Shown here piece by piece: positions 15,610 to 23,919 of a DNA stretch of 29,156 bases. The notes under the pieces are model-generated. The model was given only the letters and a program-made list of their open reading frames with translations. It ran no database searches and was not told the origin of the DNA. Within the stretch, counting starts at the first letter, position 1. Each line of letters starts with the position of its first letter. This DNA is from JBGPHT01 sp041484525 (GTDB lineage: Bacteria > Acidobacteriota > Terriglobia > Bryobacterales > Bryobacteraceae), in contig JBGPHT010000095.1 of the NCBI GenBank assembly GCA_041484525.1, positions 1-29,156 on the forward strand, given 5' to 3'. The position numbers and the translations under genes were made by a program.

Positions 15610-17220
15610 ATGAAAATCTTCACCTTCGATACGACGCTCCGGGATGGCACGCAAGGCGAGGCCATCTCTTTCTCCGTGGATGACAAGCTCATCATTGCGC
15701 AGAAACTCGACGAACTCGGCATCGATTACATTGAGGGCGGCTGGCCCGGATCCAATCCCAAGGACAAGGAGTTCTTCGCGCGCGCCGGCGAGCTCGAGCT
15801 GAAGCACGCCAAACTGACTGCCTTCGGCGCCACCCGCTTCGCCAAGAATCCGGTCGAGGAGGACCGCAACGTGCTCGCGCTCCTCGAGGCCAACACGCCC
15901 GTGGTCTCGATCTTCGGCAAGACCTGGGACCTGCACGTGAAGCGCGCCCTCGGCATCACCGAAGAAGAGAATCTCAAACTCATCGCGGAGACCGTCAAGT
16001 ACATCAAGGACCACGGCCGCGAGGTGGTCTACGACGCTGAGCATTTCTTCGACGGCTATCAGGCCAATCACGACTACGCCCTGCAAACCTTGCAGGCTGC
16101 GAAGCAGGCGGGCGCCGACGTGCTGTGCCTCTGCGACACCAACGGCGGCACACTCACCGGCCGCCTGGTCGAGATCGTGGCCGAAGTCCGCAAGCGCTTC
16201 GATGGCACGATCGGCATCCACACGCATAACGATTCGGATGTGGCCGTGGCAAACACCGTGGCCGCGGTCGAAGCGGGCGCCACGCATGTCCAGGGCTGCA
16301 TGAACGGCTATGGCGAGCGCTGCGGCAACGCCAACCTCGCGTCGGTGATCGCCAATCTAGAGTTGAAGATGGGGCACACCACCGTGGGTCCGGAGAAACT
16401 CGCGAGCCTCACTGCCGTGTGCCGGTTCATCGCGGAGCTGGCCAATCTGCCGATGCGCAACGATCAGCCGTTCGTCGGGAAAAGTGCTTTCGCTCACAAG
16501 GGTGGCGTGCACGTCAGCGCCGTGTTGAAAGATTCCGCCACCTACGAGCACATCCAGCCCGCCACCGTCGGTAACCGTCAGCGCGTCCTGGTGAGCGATC
16601 TCTCGGGCCGCGGCAACATTCTATACAAACTCAAGCAACACGGACTGGCGGACCGCCTCGACGAAGATGCGCGCCGCGAGCTGCTCGAGCGCATCAAGCA
16701 AATGGAGTACGAAGGCTACGAGCTCGAAGCCGCCGAGGGCACTTTCGAGCTGTTGGTCCGCGAGGCCCTGCACCCCGGCACGAACTTCTTCGACGTGGAT
16801 AGCTACGAGGTGACCACGCGCGCCGGCGGCCTGGGCCTTTCCCGCACCACCGCCACCGTGACACTGCGCTCGCAGGATGGCGTCCACTCCGCCACCGCCA
16901 CCGGTCACGGCCCGTTCAACGCGCTCCACCTCTGCCTGCGCAAGTGCCTCGGCAAGCTCTACCCGCAGATCGCCGAAGTCCGGCTCACCGATTACAAGGT
17001 GCGCGTGCTCGATTCCAACAAGGGCACCGCGTCCAACGTGCGCGTGCTGATCGAGTGGTCCGACACTCGCAAGAGTTGGTCCACCGTGGGCGTCTCCGAC
17101 AACGTCATCGAGGCGAGTTGGAAGGCGCTGGTCGACGCCATCCGGCTGGAGCTGATGCGCCTCACCGAACAGGACTCCTCAGTCGAGCGCGCCGTGGAGG
17201 ATTACTGCTGGGGCGTATAG
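15610..17220 (+). CDS. cimA: (R)-citramalate synthase
   Basis: This 536-residue enzyme of the DRE-TIM metallolyase superfamily condenses pyruvate with acetyl-CoA to (R)-citramalate, opening the threonine-independent route to 2-oxobutyrate and isoleucine. DTTLRDGTQ at residues 7-15 holds the catalytic Arg and metal-binding Asp. HTHNDSDVAVANT supplies the metal histidines, and GCMNGYGERCGNANL closes the barrel active site. A LeuA-type C-terminal regulatory domain (about 390-520) probably binds isoleucine. Overall sequence style (GWPGSNPKD, FAHKGGVHVSAV) matches the CimA clade rather than LeuA or NifV. ATG 15610 follows GAGAGGG; the frame is open far upstream only as a shadow inside ilvC. It lies 35 bases after ilvC and is probably transcribed with it, which places isoleucine precursor supply under the same attenuator. 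Confidence 0.93.
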   Translation: MKIFTFDTTLRDGTQGEAISFSVDDKLIIAQKLDELGIDYIEGGWPGSNPKDKEFFARAGELELKHAKLTAFGATRFAKNPVEEDRNVLALLEANTPVVSIFGKTWDLHVKRALGITEEENLKLIAETVKYIKDHGREVVYDAEHFFDGYQANHDYALQTLQAAKQAGADVLCLCDTNGGTLTGRLVEIVAEVRKRFDGTIGIHTHNDSDVAVANTVAAVEAGATHVQGCMNGYGERCGNANLASVIANLELKMGHTTVGPEKLASLTAVCRFIAELANLPMRNDQPFVGKSAFAHKGGVHVSAVLKDSATYEHIQPATVGNRQRVLVSDLSGRGNILYKLKQHGLADRLDEDARRELLERIKQMEYEGYELEAAEGTFELLVREALHPGTNFFDVDSYEVTTRAGGLGLSRTTATVTLRSQDGVHSATATGHGPFNALHLCLRKCLGKLYPQIAEVRLTDYKVRVLDSNKGTASNVRVLIEWSDTRKSWSTVGVSDNVIEASWKALVDAIRLELMRLTEQDSSVERAVEDYCWGV

Positions 17221-17323
17221 TACAGGACGTTTAACAATTATCAACACTGCCCTGTTAGCGTGCATCCTCACAGTTCTGTCAAGGTGTGGACTCTATACTC
17301 ATGAGAGAAGTGAGTAGACGACC

Positions 17324-18442
17324 ATGCCCAAAAACAGAACCAGCTTAGTAGTGGCGCTTTTCGGTGTCAGTACGCTTTGCGGATCGCTGAATGCTGCGAC
17401 TGCGTTTTTTCAGACCAACCTGGCTTCGGATATTCCGGGACTGGCCGCGAACATGGACCCAAACCTGAAAAACCCGTGGGGCATGTCGTTCAGTGCCACC
17501 AGCCCGTTTTGGGTTTCCAACCAGGGATCCAATAATGCCACTCTGTACAATGGTGCCGGCGCTGCGCAGGCTCTGATCGTCTCGACACCGTTTGGTCCAA
17601 CCGGGCAGGTCTTCGCCAACGTGGCTGGAAATTTCCTGCTTCCACAAGGCACCGGACCAGCCCCAGCGCCAGCCACATTCATCTTTGATACGTTGTCCGG
17701 CAGTATTGCGGGTTGGAATGGCGCTCAAGGCAACCCTGCGGGCGTTGCGGCAACTGTCTTCCAGGCAACCGATGGTGCCGTCTTTACGGGTTTGGCAATT
17801 GCCAACAATGCGGGCGCCAACCGCCTCTATGCCGCTGATTTCGCAAACGCCCGAATCGACGTCTTCAACGGCAGCTTCGCGTTGACCACGGTATCGGGCG
17901 GGTTTGTCGATGCCAGTGTACCGGCCGGATACTCGCCGTACAACATTCAAGCGATAGCAGGAAAGCTGTACGTGGAGTACGCCCAGGTCGTAGCCGGCCG
18001 GCCGTCCACTACCGCCAACACCGGAATCGTAGACGTATTCGATCTGAACGGTGTCCTGTTGCAGCGGCTGGTCACGAACAACAACCTGAACTCTCCCTGG
18101 GGCGTCACGCAGGCTCCGGCGGGGTTTGGCGATTTTGCCAACGATATTCTGGTCGGCAACTTTGGCGATGGCACCATCAGCGCATTCGATCCCACTACCG
18201 GCGCCTTCATTGGCAAGCTGTCGGACCAGCACGGCAACGCCATCACGAACAGCGGCCTGTGGGCGCTCAATTTCCGCGCCGTCGGTTCGGGCTTCGACTC
18301 GAACACGCTGTTCCTCAACGCCGGCATCAACGACGAGGCGAACGGTCTTTTCGCGGAGATTCAAGTGGTGCCCGAGCCCTCGACGTTCCTGCTGCTGACG
18401 CTGGCGGCGATCCCGCTGGCGTGGCGCAAGGTACGCGGGTAA
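17324..18442 (+). CDS. PEP-CTERM sorted, TIGR03118-like secreted protein
   Basis: This 372-residue exported protein has a signal peptide (about 1-25, ending near LNAATA). The body is rich in Gly, Asn, Ala and Thr, with repeated propeller-like strands such as NPWGMSF, RLYAADFANARIDVF and NDILVGNFGDGTISAF. The C-terminal tripartite sorting tag starts at residue 349: VPEPST, a hydrophobic helix (FLLLTLAAIPLAW), then RKVRG. Such proteins are cleaved by an exosortase and are typical of bacteria making extracellular polysaccharide. This body type matches the TIGR03118 family of unknown function. No exosortase is encoded in the window. The gene stands alone, with a TATACT -10-like element at 17294-17299 and a hairpin after its stop. 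Confidence 0.88.
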   Translation: MPKNRTSLVVALFGVSTLCGSLNAATAFFQTNLASDIPGLAANMDPNLKNPWGMSFSATSPFWVSNQGSNNATLYNGAGAAQALIVSTPFGPTGQVFANVAGNFLLPQGTGPAPAPATFIFDTLSGSIAGWNGAQGNPAGVAATVFQATDGAVFTGLAIANNAGANRLYAADFANARIDVFNGSFALTTVSGGFVDASVPAGYSPYNIQAIAGKLYVEYAQVVAGRPSTTANTGIVDVFDLNGVLLQRLVTNNNLNSPWGVTQAPAGFGDFANDILVGNFGDGTISAFDPTTGAFIGKLSDQHGNAITNSGLWALNFRAVGSGFDSNTLFLNAGINDEANGLFAEIQVVPEPSTFLLLTLAAIPLAWRKVRG

Positions 18443-18460
18443 GAGTTCTCCCTCCTTGAT

Positions 18461-18491
18461 GTGAGTGGCTTGCCACCAACAAGCCACTCAC
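18461..18491. terminator. 12-bp perfect hairpin after the PEP-CTERM gene
   Basis: GTGAGTGGCTTG at 18461-18472 is the exact reverse complement of 18480-18491, with a 7-base loop. It begins 19 bases after the stop codon. No T-run follows, so it is either a weak or non-canonical terminator or an mRNA 3'-end stabiliser. It separates the PEP-CTERM gene from the ECF sigma operon. Confidence 0.6.
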
Positions 18492-18546
18492 TAAGACCAC
18501 ACGCTCGATCCCCACCTGCGGTAAAATCGCTCCCACCACCAACTGA

Positions 18547-19125
18547 ATGGATCGAGTGCCTCCAGCCGGCGAAATCACCAGGCTCCTGGCTGCTATGAAG
18601 CAGGGCGACGCTGCGGCCAAGTCGCGTCTGATGGCCCTGGCGTATGACGAGTTGCACGCGCTCGCCCGCCGCCAGATGCGGCGCGAGCGGCCCGATCACA
18701 CGCTCCAGCCGACGGCCCTGGTCCACGAAACCTACCTGCGGCTGATGGGCGGCGCCAATCTCGATTGGCAGGACCGCGCGCACTTCTTCGCCACCGCTGC
18801 CACCGTCATGCGGCGAGTGCTGGTGGACCATGCCCGCCAGCGCGCCGCCGCCAAGCGCCCCGGAGCCAGGCAGAAGGTCGAACTCGAGGATTTCCTTGCC
18901 AACACCAGCCCCCGAACCGAGCAGGTGTTGATCGTCGACGAAGCGCTCACCCGCCTGGCCGAGTGGAACGAGCGGCAGGCTCGAGTGGTCGAGATGATCT
19001 ATTTCGGAGGACTGACGGAGGAAGAGGCCGCCACCGTCCTGAGCATTTCCACGCGTACCGTGAAGCGGGATTGGACCGCGGCCCGCGCCTGGCTCCAGGC
19101 GCAGCTCGGCAGGAAATCCGCATGA
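18547..19125 (+). CDS. ECF-type RNA polymerase sigma factor (acidobacterial type)
   Basis: This 192-residue sigma-70 family protein belongs to the acidobacterial/planctomycete ECF type (TIGR02999-like). Region 2 covers about 20-100 (LMALAYDELHALARRQMRRE, then LQPTALVHETYLRL and FFATAATVMRRVLVDHARQR). Region 4 covers about 130-185 (LTEEEAATVLSISTRTVKRDW). It would direct transcription of a dedicated regulon. No anti-sigma factor is adjacent; instead the gene overlaps a protein kinase by four bases (ATGA), suggesting control by phosphorylation. A TAAAAT element at 18522-18527 is a possible -10 box. The start ATG 18547 gives a family-length N-terminus. Confidence 0.92.
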   Translation: MDRVPPAGEITRLLAAMKQGDAAAKSRLMALAYDELHALARRQMRRERPDHTLQPTALVHETYLRLMGGANLDWQDRAHFFATAATVMRRVLVDHARQRAAAKRPGARQKVELEDFLANTSPRTEQVLIVDEALTRLAEWNERQARVVEMIYFGGLTEEEAATVLSISTRTVKRDWTAARAWLQAQLGRKSA

Positions 19126-22100
19126 CTCCGGAACGCTGGCACCGAGTTACGGAGATCTTCCATTCCGCTCTCGAACAGCCTCCGTCCGATGCGGAGGAAT
19201 TCCTCCGGGCCCAATGCGGCGGCGATGAGGAGTTGTACGCAGAGGTCGGGCAGATGCTCCAGGAGCACGCGCGTACCGGCGAAATGGATCATGGCCCCTG
19301 GGCCGCCGCGCCCGCCCGTGCGTCCGCCTCCATGTTCTCGCCCGGGCAGACCGTCTCCGGCCGCTATCGCATCGTGCGTTTTCTGAACCGCGGCGGCATG
19401 GGCGAGGTTTACGAAGCCGAAGATCTGGAACTGAAGGAGCGCGTGGCGGTCAAGACGCTGTTGCCCGAGATTGCCTCCGACGCGCGCATGATCTCCCGTT
19501 TCAAGAACGAAATCCAACTTGCCCGGAAGATCGCCCACCCCAACGTCTGCCGCGTCTTCGACCTCGCCCGCCACCCCGCGGATGGCTCCTCACCTGACAC
19601 CACGTACTTCCTGACGATGGAGTACCTGGCAGGCGAAACCCTCGCCGGCCTTCTGGAGCGCGAAGGCCGCATGACGCCCGAAACCGCCCTCCCGCTCCTG
19701 GAACAAATGGCGGAGGGCCTCGACGCCGCCCACCGCGCCGGCGTGATCCACCGCGATTTCAAACCGTCCAACGTGATGCTGGTGCGGAATGGCGAACGCG
19801 TCCGCGCAGTCGTGACGGATTTCGGCTTGGCGCGTAAGCATTCCACCGGCGAATCCACCGCCACGATTACCGGCAAAGTCATGGGGACAGTGGACTACAT
19901 GGCGCCCGAGCTATTCAGCGGCGCGGCGGCTTCGGTTGCTTCGGACGTCTACGCGCTCGGCCTGGTCGCTTACAAGATGATCGCCGGCAGGCTGCCCTTG
20001 GCATCGGATACGCCATCCAAGCTACTCGTTCCCGACCTGGATTCCACGTGGGAGCGAGCGATCGCCCGCGCGCTCGATCCGGACCCGGCGCGCCGGTTCT
20101 CCAGTGCGATTCATCTGATCAAAGCGATGCGGGGCCAAACGGCATCCGTGACTGTGGCGCTTCCGGCCATGACACGGCCGCGAATTGCTGCCGTCGTCGC
20201 CGCTCTGCTCTTCCTGATTGCCGGCACCCTCGGAATCCGTTCCTGGCGACGCTCACGCAACCAGCCATCGGCGGAGGCAGTTACCTTTTATCGCAGAGGC
20301 GCCGATGACATTCACGCCGGCGCTTACTTTGCGGCGACCAAGGCTCTGCAGCAGGCCGTGAACCTCGCACCGCGTTACGGTTTGGCGCATGCCCGGCTAG
20401 CCGAAGCCTGGGTCGAGCTGGAGCTTCCCGAAAAGGCGAGCCGGGAAATGCTGCTGGCGCGCCGTGAGGACAACTCCGGTCTGGCGCCAACCGATCGGCT
20501 CCAGATTGAGGCAACTGATCTGACGATTACACGGGAGTTTGCAGCCGCTGTCGCCAAGTACGAACAGATGCTGCGGCTGGCCGGGTCGCAGGACGCCAAT
20601 ATTCAGGTCGATCTCGGCCGTGCCTATGAGAAGGCGGCACAGCCCCCCAAGGCCATCGACATGTATCGCCGCGCCGCCGAGGGATCTGAGCACAATCCCG
20701 CCGCGTGGCTTCGCCTGGCGGTACTTTATTCCCGATCGGGCGATTCTGCAAAATCCGCCGAGGCGTTCGGAAAGACGGAAGAGTTGTACCAGATCACCAG
20801 CAACCTGGCGGGTCTCACAGAAGTCGCGTACCAACGCGGTATCGATGCAAACCGCCGCAGGCGACTCGATGAGGGCGCGGCCTTTCTCCGAAAGGCCCTC
20901 GAAACCGCGCGCCTGGCTGGCAATATTCATCAGGCGATCCGCGCCGAACTCCAGTTCGCGACCAACGCATATCTACTCGGGGATGCCGCATTGGCAGAGC
21001 GCTATTCCCACGAAGCACTCGAGGCAGCCGAAACCAACCAGATCGAGGGCCTGGCAATCAGTGGAATTATCAACCTGGGTAATGCGCATCTCCTTAAGGG
21101 CGACTACACCCGAGCCGAGAGCGCCTATCGGGATGCGCTCACGCTTGCACGCCGCAATGCCTCGTCGCGTTTGGCCGCGCTCGGCCTGTTGTCGCTGGCA
21201 GCCCTTCACGATCGCCTCAAACGATCCGAAGAGACGGTCCGCGAAGCCACTGAAGCGCTCGCGCTTTTCGAGCCGAACGGTTATGCCCTCGAGTCCGCCC
21301 AGTGCCTCACCTTGATCGGACGGGTCCAGCGAAACCGCGGCGAGTTGACTGCCGCCCTCGAGTCCTTTCAACGCTCGCTGCAGATGGCGGAAAAGGCCCA
21401 GGACCGTGCACGGATAGCGCTGGGGCACGATTCCATGGGTTCTCTGCTATCGGCGATGGAAGATTATCCGAGGGCCTTGGAGCACTACCAGAAGAATCTG
21501 GACCTGAGCAACGGCGAACCAAAAGGCTACGCCGGATTGCAGTGCGGCTACACGCTGTGTCTACTGGGCCGCTATGAGGAAGCCCGCAATGCGTTTGCAG
21601 GAGCGGATGCGATCGCCAACGCCTTCCCGGTGCTCCGGCTCCAACTTCTGCGCGCGCGTGCCGAGATGGCGCTGACGGAGAATCGCTTCGCCGAAGCTGC
21701 CGTCGCTGCCCGCAAGGCGCTTGCGGACAGGAGTCAACCCAGCGCGTTTACGTCCGCTCACCTTACACAGATCCTGGGGCTGGCCTTGCTTGGTTCGGGA
21801 AATAGGAGGGAAGGCCTCAGGTACTGCGAGAGGTCACTCGCGGCGCTAGCTCAATTGGATAGTGTGGATGAAGTTCTGAGCGCCCGCCTCGCGCTTGCCA
21901 AGGCAAAGCTCGAAACGGGCGACCGTGCCGGCGCCGTGGCACTGCTCCACCTGACCGAACCGGCGTTCGCCACGCATCCGGAATCGCGATGGCGCAGCCT
22001 GGCGCTTATGGCGCGCGCCGATACCAGCTATGCTGCCGGCGCCCGGCAGGCGCTGGACGATTTAGGGCGGGCCTGGGGTGCTTCGGCATTCGAGGCCTAT

Positions 22101-22169
22101 CTCACCCGGCCCGATATCCGCGAGCTTTCACGTCCCCTTTTGAAACCCGTTTCCGCAAACAACAAATAG
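19122..22169 (+). CDS. Membrane Ser/Thr protein kinase with C-terminal TPR repeats
   Basis: This 1015-residue protein has an N-terminal helical segment (about 1-65), typical of acidobacterial kinases partnered with ECF factors. A Hanks-type kinase domain covers about 85-340, with glycine loop LNRGGMGEVYEAED, lysine in VAVKTLL, catalytic loop HRDFKPSN (Asp212) and DFGLARK. A single membrane helix at about 353-372 (AAVVAALLFLIAGTLGI) is followed by a long extracytoplasmic region of TPR-like helical pairs (about 385-990). All catalytic residues are present, so it should be active. The start ATG 19122 overlaps the sigma factor stop; reading-frame continuation upstream is a shadow. The kinase probably acts on the sigma factor while the TPR region senses a signal or partner, possibly the lipoprotein encoded next; that is inference. 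Confidence 0.92.
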   Translation: MTPERWHRVTEIFHSALEQPPSDAEEFLRAQCGGDEELYAEVGQMLQEHARTGEMDHGPWAAAPARASASMFSPGQTVSGRYRIVRFLNRGGMGEVYEAEDLELKERVAVKTLLPEIASDARMISRFKNEIQLARKIAHPNVCRVFDLARHPADGSSPDTTYFLTMEYLAGETLAGLLEREGRMTPETALPLLEQMAEGLDAAHRAGVIHRDFKPSNVMLVRNGERVRAVVTDFGLARKHSTGESTATITGKVMGTVDYMAPELFSGAAASVASDVYALGLVAYKMIAGRLPLASDTPSKLLVPDLDSTWERAIARALDPDPARRFSSAIHLIKAMRGQTASVTVALPAMTRPRIAAVVAALLFLIAGTLGIRSWRRSRNQPSAEAVTFYRRGADDIHAGAYFAATKALQQAVNLAPRYGLAHARLAEAWVELELPEKASREMLLARREDNSGLAPTDRLQIEATDLTITREFAAAVAKYEQMLRLAGSQDANIQVDLGRAYEKAAQPPKAIDMYRRAAEGSEHNPAAWLRLAVLYSRSGDSAKSAEAFGKTEELYQITSNLAGLTEVAYQRGIDANRRRRLDEGAAFLRKALETARLAGNIHQAIRAELQFATNAYLLGDAALAERYSHEALEAAETNQIEGLAISGIINLGNAHLLKGDYTRAESAYRDALTLARRNASSRLAALGLLSLAALHDRLKRSEETVREATEALALFEPNGYALESAQCLTLIGRVQRNRGELTAALESFQRSLQMAEKAQDRARIALGHDSMGSLLSAMEDYPRALEHYQKNLDLSNGEPKGYAGLQCGYTLCLLGRYEEARNAFAGADAIANAFPVLRLQLLRARAEMALTENRFAEAAVAARKALADRSQPSAFTSAHLTQILGLALLGSGNRREGLRYCERSLAALAQLDSVDEVLSARLALAKAKLETGDRAGAVALLHLTEPAFATHPESRWRSLALMARADTSYAAGARQALDDLGRAWGASAFEAYLTRPDIRELSRPLLKPVSANNK

Positions 22170-22179
22170 GAGAACTTCT

Positions 22180-22764
22180 ATGCGAACTACGTTACCGATC
22201 TGCTCCCTGCTCCTGCTCGCCGGCTGCTCCAACCGTAGCAGTAAGGTTGGGCCGTTCAATAATCCGGACAACGATACCCCTATCGTGGTTGCCGATACCA
22301 GCACTATCTTTAGACAAGCCGACGGGTCGATCGATAAGGTCCCCGCGAATGTGGTCTACGCACCAGGGCACGGAGAATTGATCGTTGCCGATCCGGGCGC
22401 AATCCTTCACAGCGTAGATCAGTCGGTCTGCGTGAATGGCTGCCGCGGCTATAAAGCAGGAACCATCGAGGGTTTGCCGGATGGGTCTACGCCGAATCTC
22501 AAGAAGAGCAAGTCGTGGAATCTGACGTTGACCCGTCAGGACGCAAGCACCTTGATCTTAAGCTCCGGTGACAACCATGAAGTCACGGTCGATTTCCAGA
22601 AAAAGAGCTTCTCATCCGCTGGAGATGGCAAGCTCACGAACTCAGACGGCGCATACTTTTCGAAAGTGAGCCTGACAATCGACGCAACGCCAATTCTTAC
22701 TGATTATCCAACCACACCTGGTAGCACCAAGATCACGGTCCATTACTGCAAGGGAAGCTGTTAG
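22180..22764 (+). CDS. Small secreted lipoprotein of unknown function
   Basis: This 194-residue protein has a short lipoprotein signal: MRTTLPICSLLLLAGC with lipobox LAGC, so Cys16 should be lipidated. The mature part is polar, with Asp- and Asn-rich stretches. Cys pairs in CVNGC (about residues 85-90) and at the C-terminus (YCKGSC) could form disulfides. No family is recognised. A clear AGGAG precedes ATG 22180, and the gene starts 10 bases after the kinase stop, so it is the third gene of the sigma-kinase operon. It may be the sensed envelope component of that system, but nothing in the sequence proves it. Confidence 0.8.
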   Translation: MRTTLPICSLLLLAGCSNRSSKVGPFNNPDNDTPIVVADTSTIFRQADGSIDKVPANVVYAPGHGELIVADPGAILHSVDQSVCVNGCRGYKAGTIEGLPDGSTPNLKKSKSWNLTLTRQDASTLILSSGDNHEVTVDFQKKSFSSAGDGKLTNSDGAYFSKVSLTIDATPILTDYPTTPGSTKITVHYCKGSC

Positions 22765-22776
22765 TAGATCAAGCCC

Positions 22777-23163
22777 TTACACCCGCGCCGCGAACACCAC
22801 CGTGTGTCCGTTGGGCTCGAATACGCCGATCTCGACCATGCCGTAGAATGTCTTGCGTTCCGCCATGGCGATCGGGTATCCCTGCAGGCGCTTCCGGATG
22901 TCGTCGAAGTCTTCCACTTCGATGAACAGCGCCATCACGTTCGCCGCGCCCGCGGCGGCGAATTGCGGGGCGAACTTAGGCTCGTCCTTGCGCACGCTCG
23001 CCACCGATTGCAGCATCAATTCGGTGCCGCCGCGCGCCAGAATTACGAAGCCCAGGCGATCGCCCTCCGGCACCTCCACCGTCTTCTCAAAGCCCATCCG
23101 CTCGATCCAGAAGGGCAGCGACTTTTCGATCTCTTCCACAATCAGAACTGGTGTAATCTTCAT
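22777..23163 (-). CDS. VOC-family (glyoxalase/bleomycin resistance-like) protein
   Basis: This 128-residue single VOC domain is built of two beta-alpha-beta-beta-beta modules: MKITPVLIVEEIEKSLPFW begins the first and ALFIEVEDFDDIRKRL the second, ending in FEPNGHTVVFAA. Members bind a metal and act as isomerases, dioxygenases or drug-sequestering proteins; the substrate cannot be told. The typical end motif DPNGH appears as EPNGH. It lies 9 bases downstream of the AraC-type regulator on the same strand, so the two form an operon. It converges with the lipoprotein gene with only 12 bases between stops. Confidence 0.85.
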   Translation of the reverse strand: MKITPVLIVEEIEKSLPFWIERMGFEKTVEVPEGDRLGFVILARGGTELMLQSVASVRKDEPKFAPQFAAAGAANVMALFIEVEDFDDIRKRLQGYPIAMAERKTFYGMVEIGVFEPNGHTVVFAARV

Positions 23164-23172
23164 GAGTCCAGG

Positions 23173-23907
23173 CTAGCCGAGGCTTGCCCGCGCGGTATTG
23201 GAAAAAACGGACATCGGTGTACGGCCGGTGAATTCGCGGAAATCGCGGATCAGGTGCGCCTGGTCGAAGTACCCGGCGTCAGCCGCGATTCCCGACCACT
23301 GCGGCCGCAACACGCTCGACGCCATCCGCCGCGCATGCTGGAACCGGAGCACGCGGCAGAGATGCTTCGGCGTGAGGCCGCTCTCTTCGAGACACCGGCG
23401 GCGGAATTGCCGCGGGCTGAGATTGGCCTGGCGCGCGATGTACCCGAGACCCACGTTCCCGCCGGCCGCCGTGATGGCCGCGATGGCGCGCTCGATGGCT
23501 TTCGGCGCCGCATCAGGCGCCTGGAGCTGGCCGAGCAGCAGTTCTTCGGGCCTGGCCGATTCGAAGAGCCGCGCTTCCAATTCGCGCGCCGCGCGGCCCC
23601 ACAGATCCGCCAGCGGAACGGCGGCGTCCGTCAACTCCACGGGCGCGACCCGCAGAAAAGCTCCCGCCATCCCCGGGCGAAACCGTACTCCCATCGTCTG
23701 GCCGCCCGCCGGGAAATCGAAACGCTGCTCGGCCGTCATCGTGCCGATAGCCCGCAGGCCGTCAGTGCGCGAATATACAATGTCGAGGCATCCGTCTGGC
23801 GGCACCGCGTAGCCGGTCACCGGCCGGTCGCCCTGGATACACCACGAGCACTCCACCCAGCGGGTGAGCGATTCGGGCGCCGGCTGCTCGTGGTAAGCGA
23901 CGGACAC
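23173..23907 (-). CDS. AraC-family transcriptional regulator
   Basis: This 244-residue regulator has an N-terminal sensing domain of the DUF6597 type (about 1-110: VECSWCIQGDRPVTGYAVPP, then MGVRFRPGMAGAFL). A C-terminal double helix-turn-helix follows (about 145-235: YIARQANLSPRQFRRRCLEE, then IAADAGYFDQAHLIRDFREF and GRTPMSVF). The start is GTG 23907 with GAGGAG just upstream, 12 bases after the stop of the lipid kinase gene. It probably controls the adjacent VOC protein. The effector is unknown. Confidence 0.88.
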   Translation of the reverse strand: MSVAYHEQPAPESLTRWVECSWCIQGDRPVTGYAVPPDGCLDIVYSRTDGLRAIGTMTAEQRFDFPAGGQTMGVRFRPGMAGAFLRVAPVELTDAAVPLADLWGRAARELEARLFESARPEELLLGQLQAPDAAPKAIERAIAAITAAGGNVGLGYIARQANLSPRQFRRRCLEESGLTPKHLCRVLRFQHARRMASSVLRPQWSGIAADAGYFDQAHLIRDFREFTGRTPMSVFSNTARASLG

Positions 23908-23919
23908 TGCTCCTCTATT

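Noticed and set aside
18765..19121. N-terminal extension of the kinase into the sigma factor gene
   Set aside because: Arg/Pro-rich shadow; the ATGA overlap at 19122 is the natural start.
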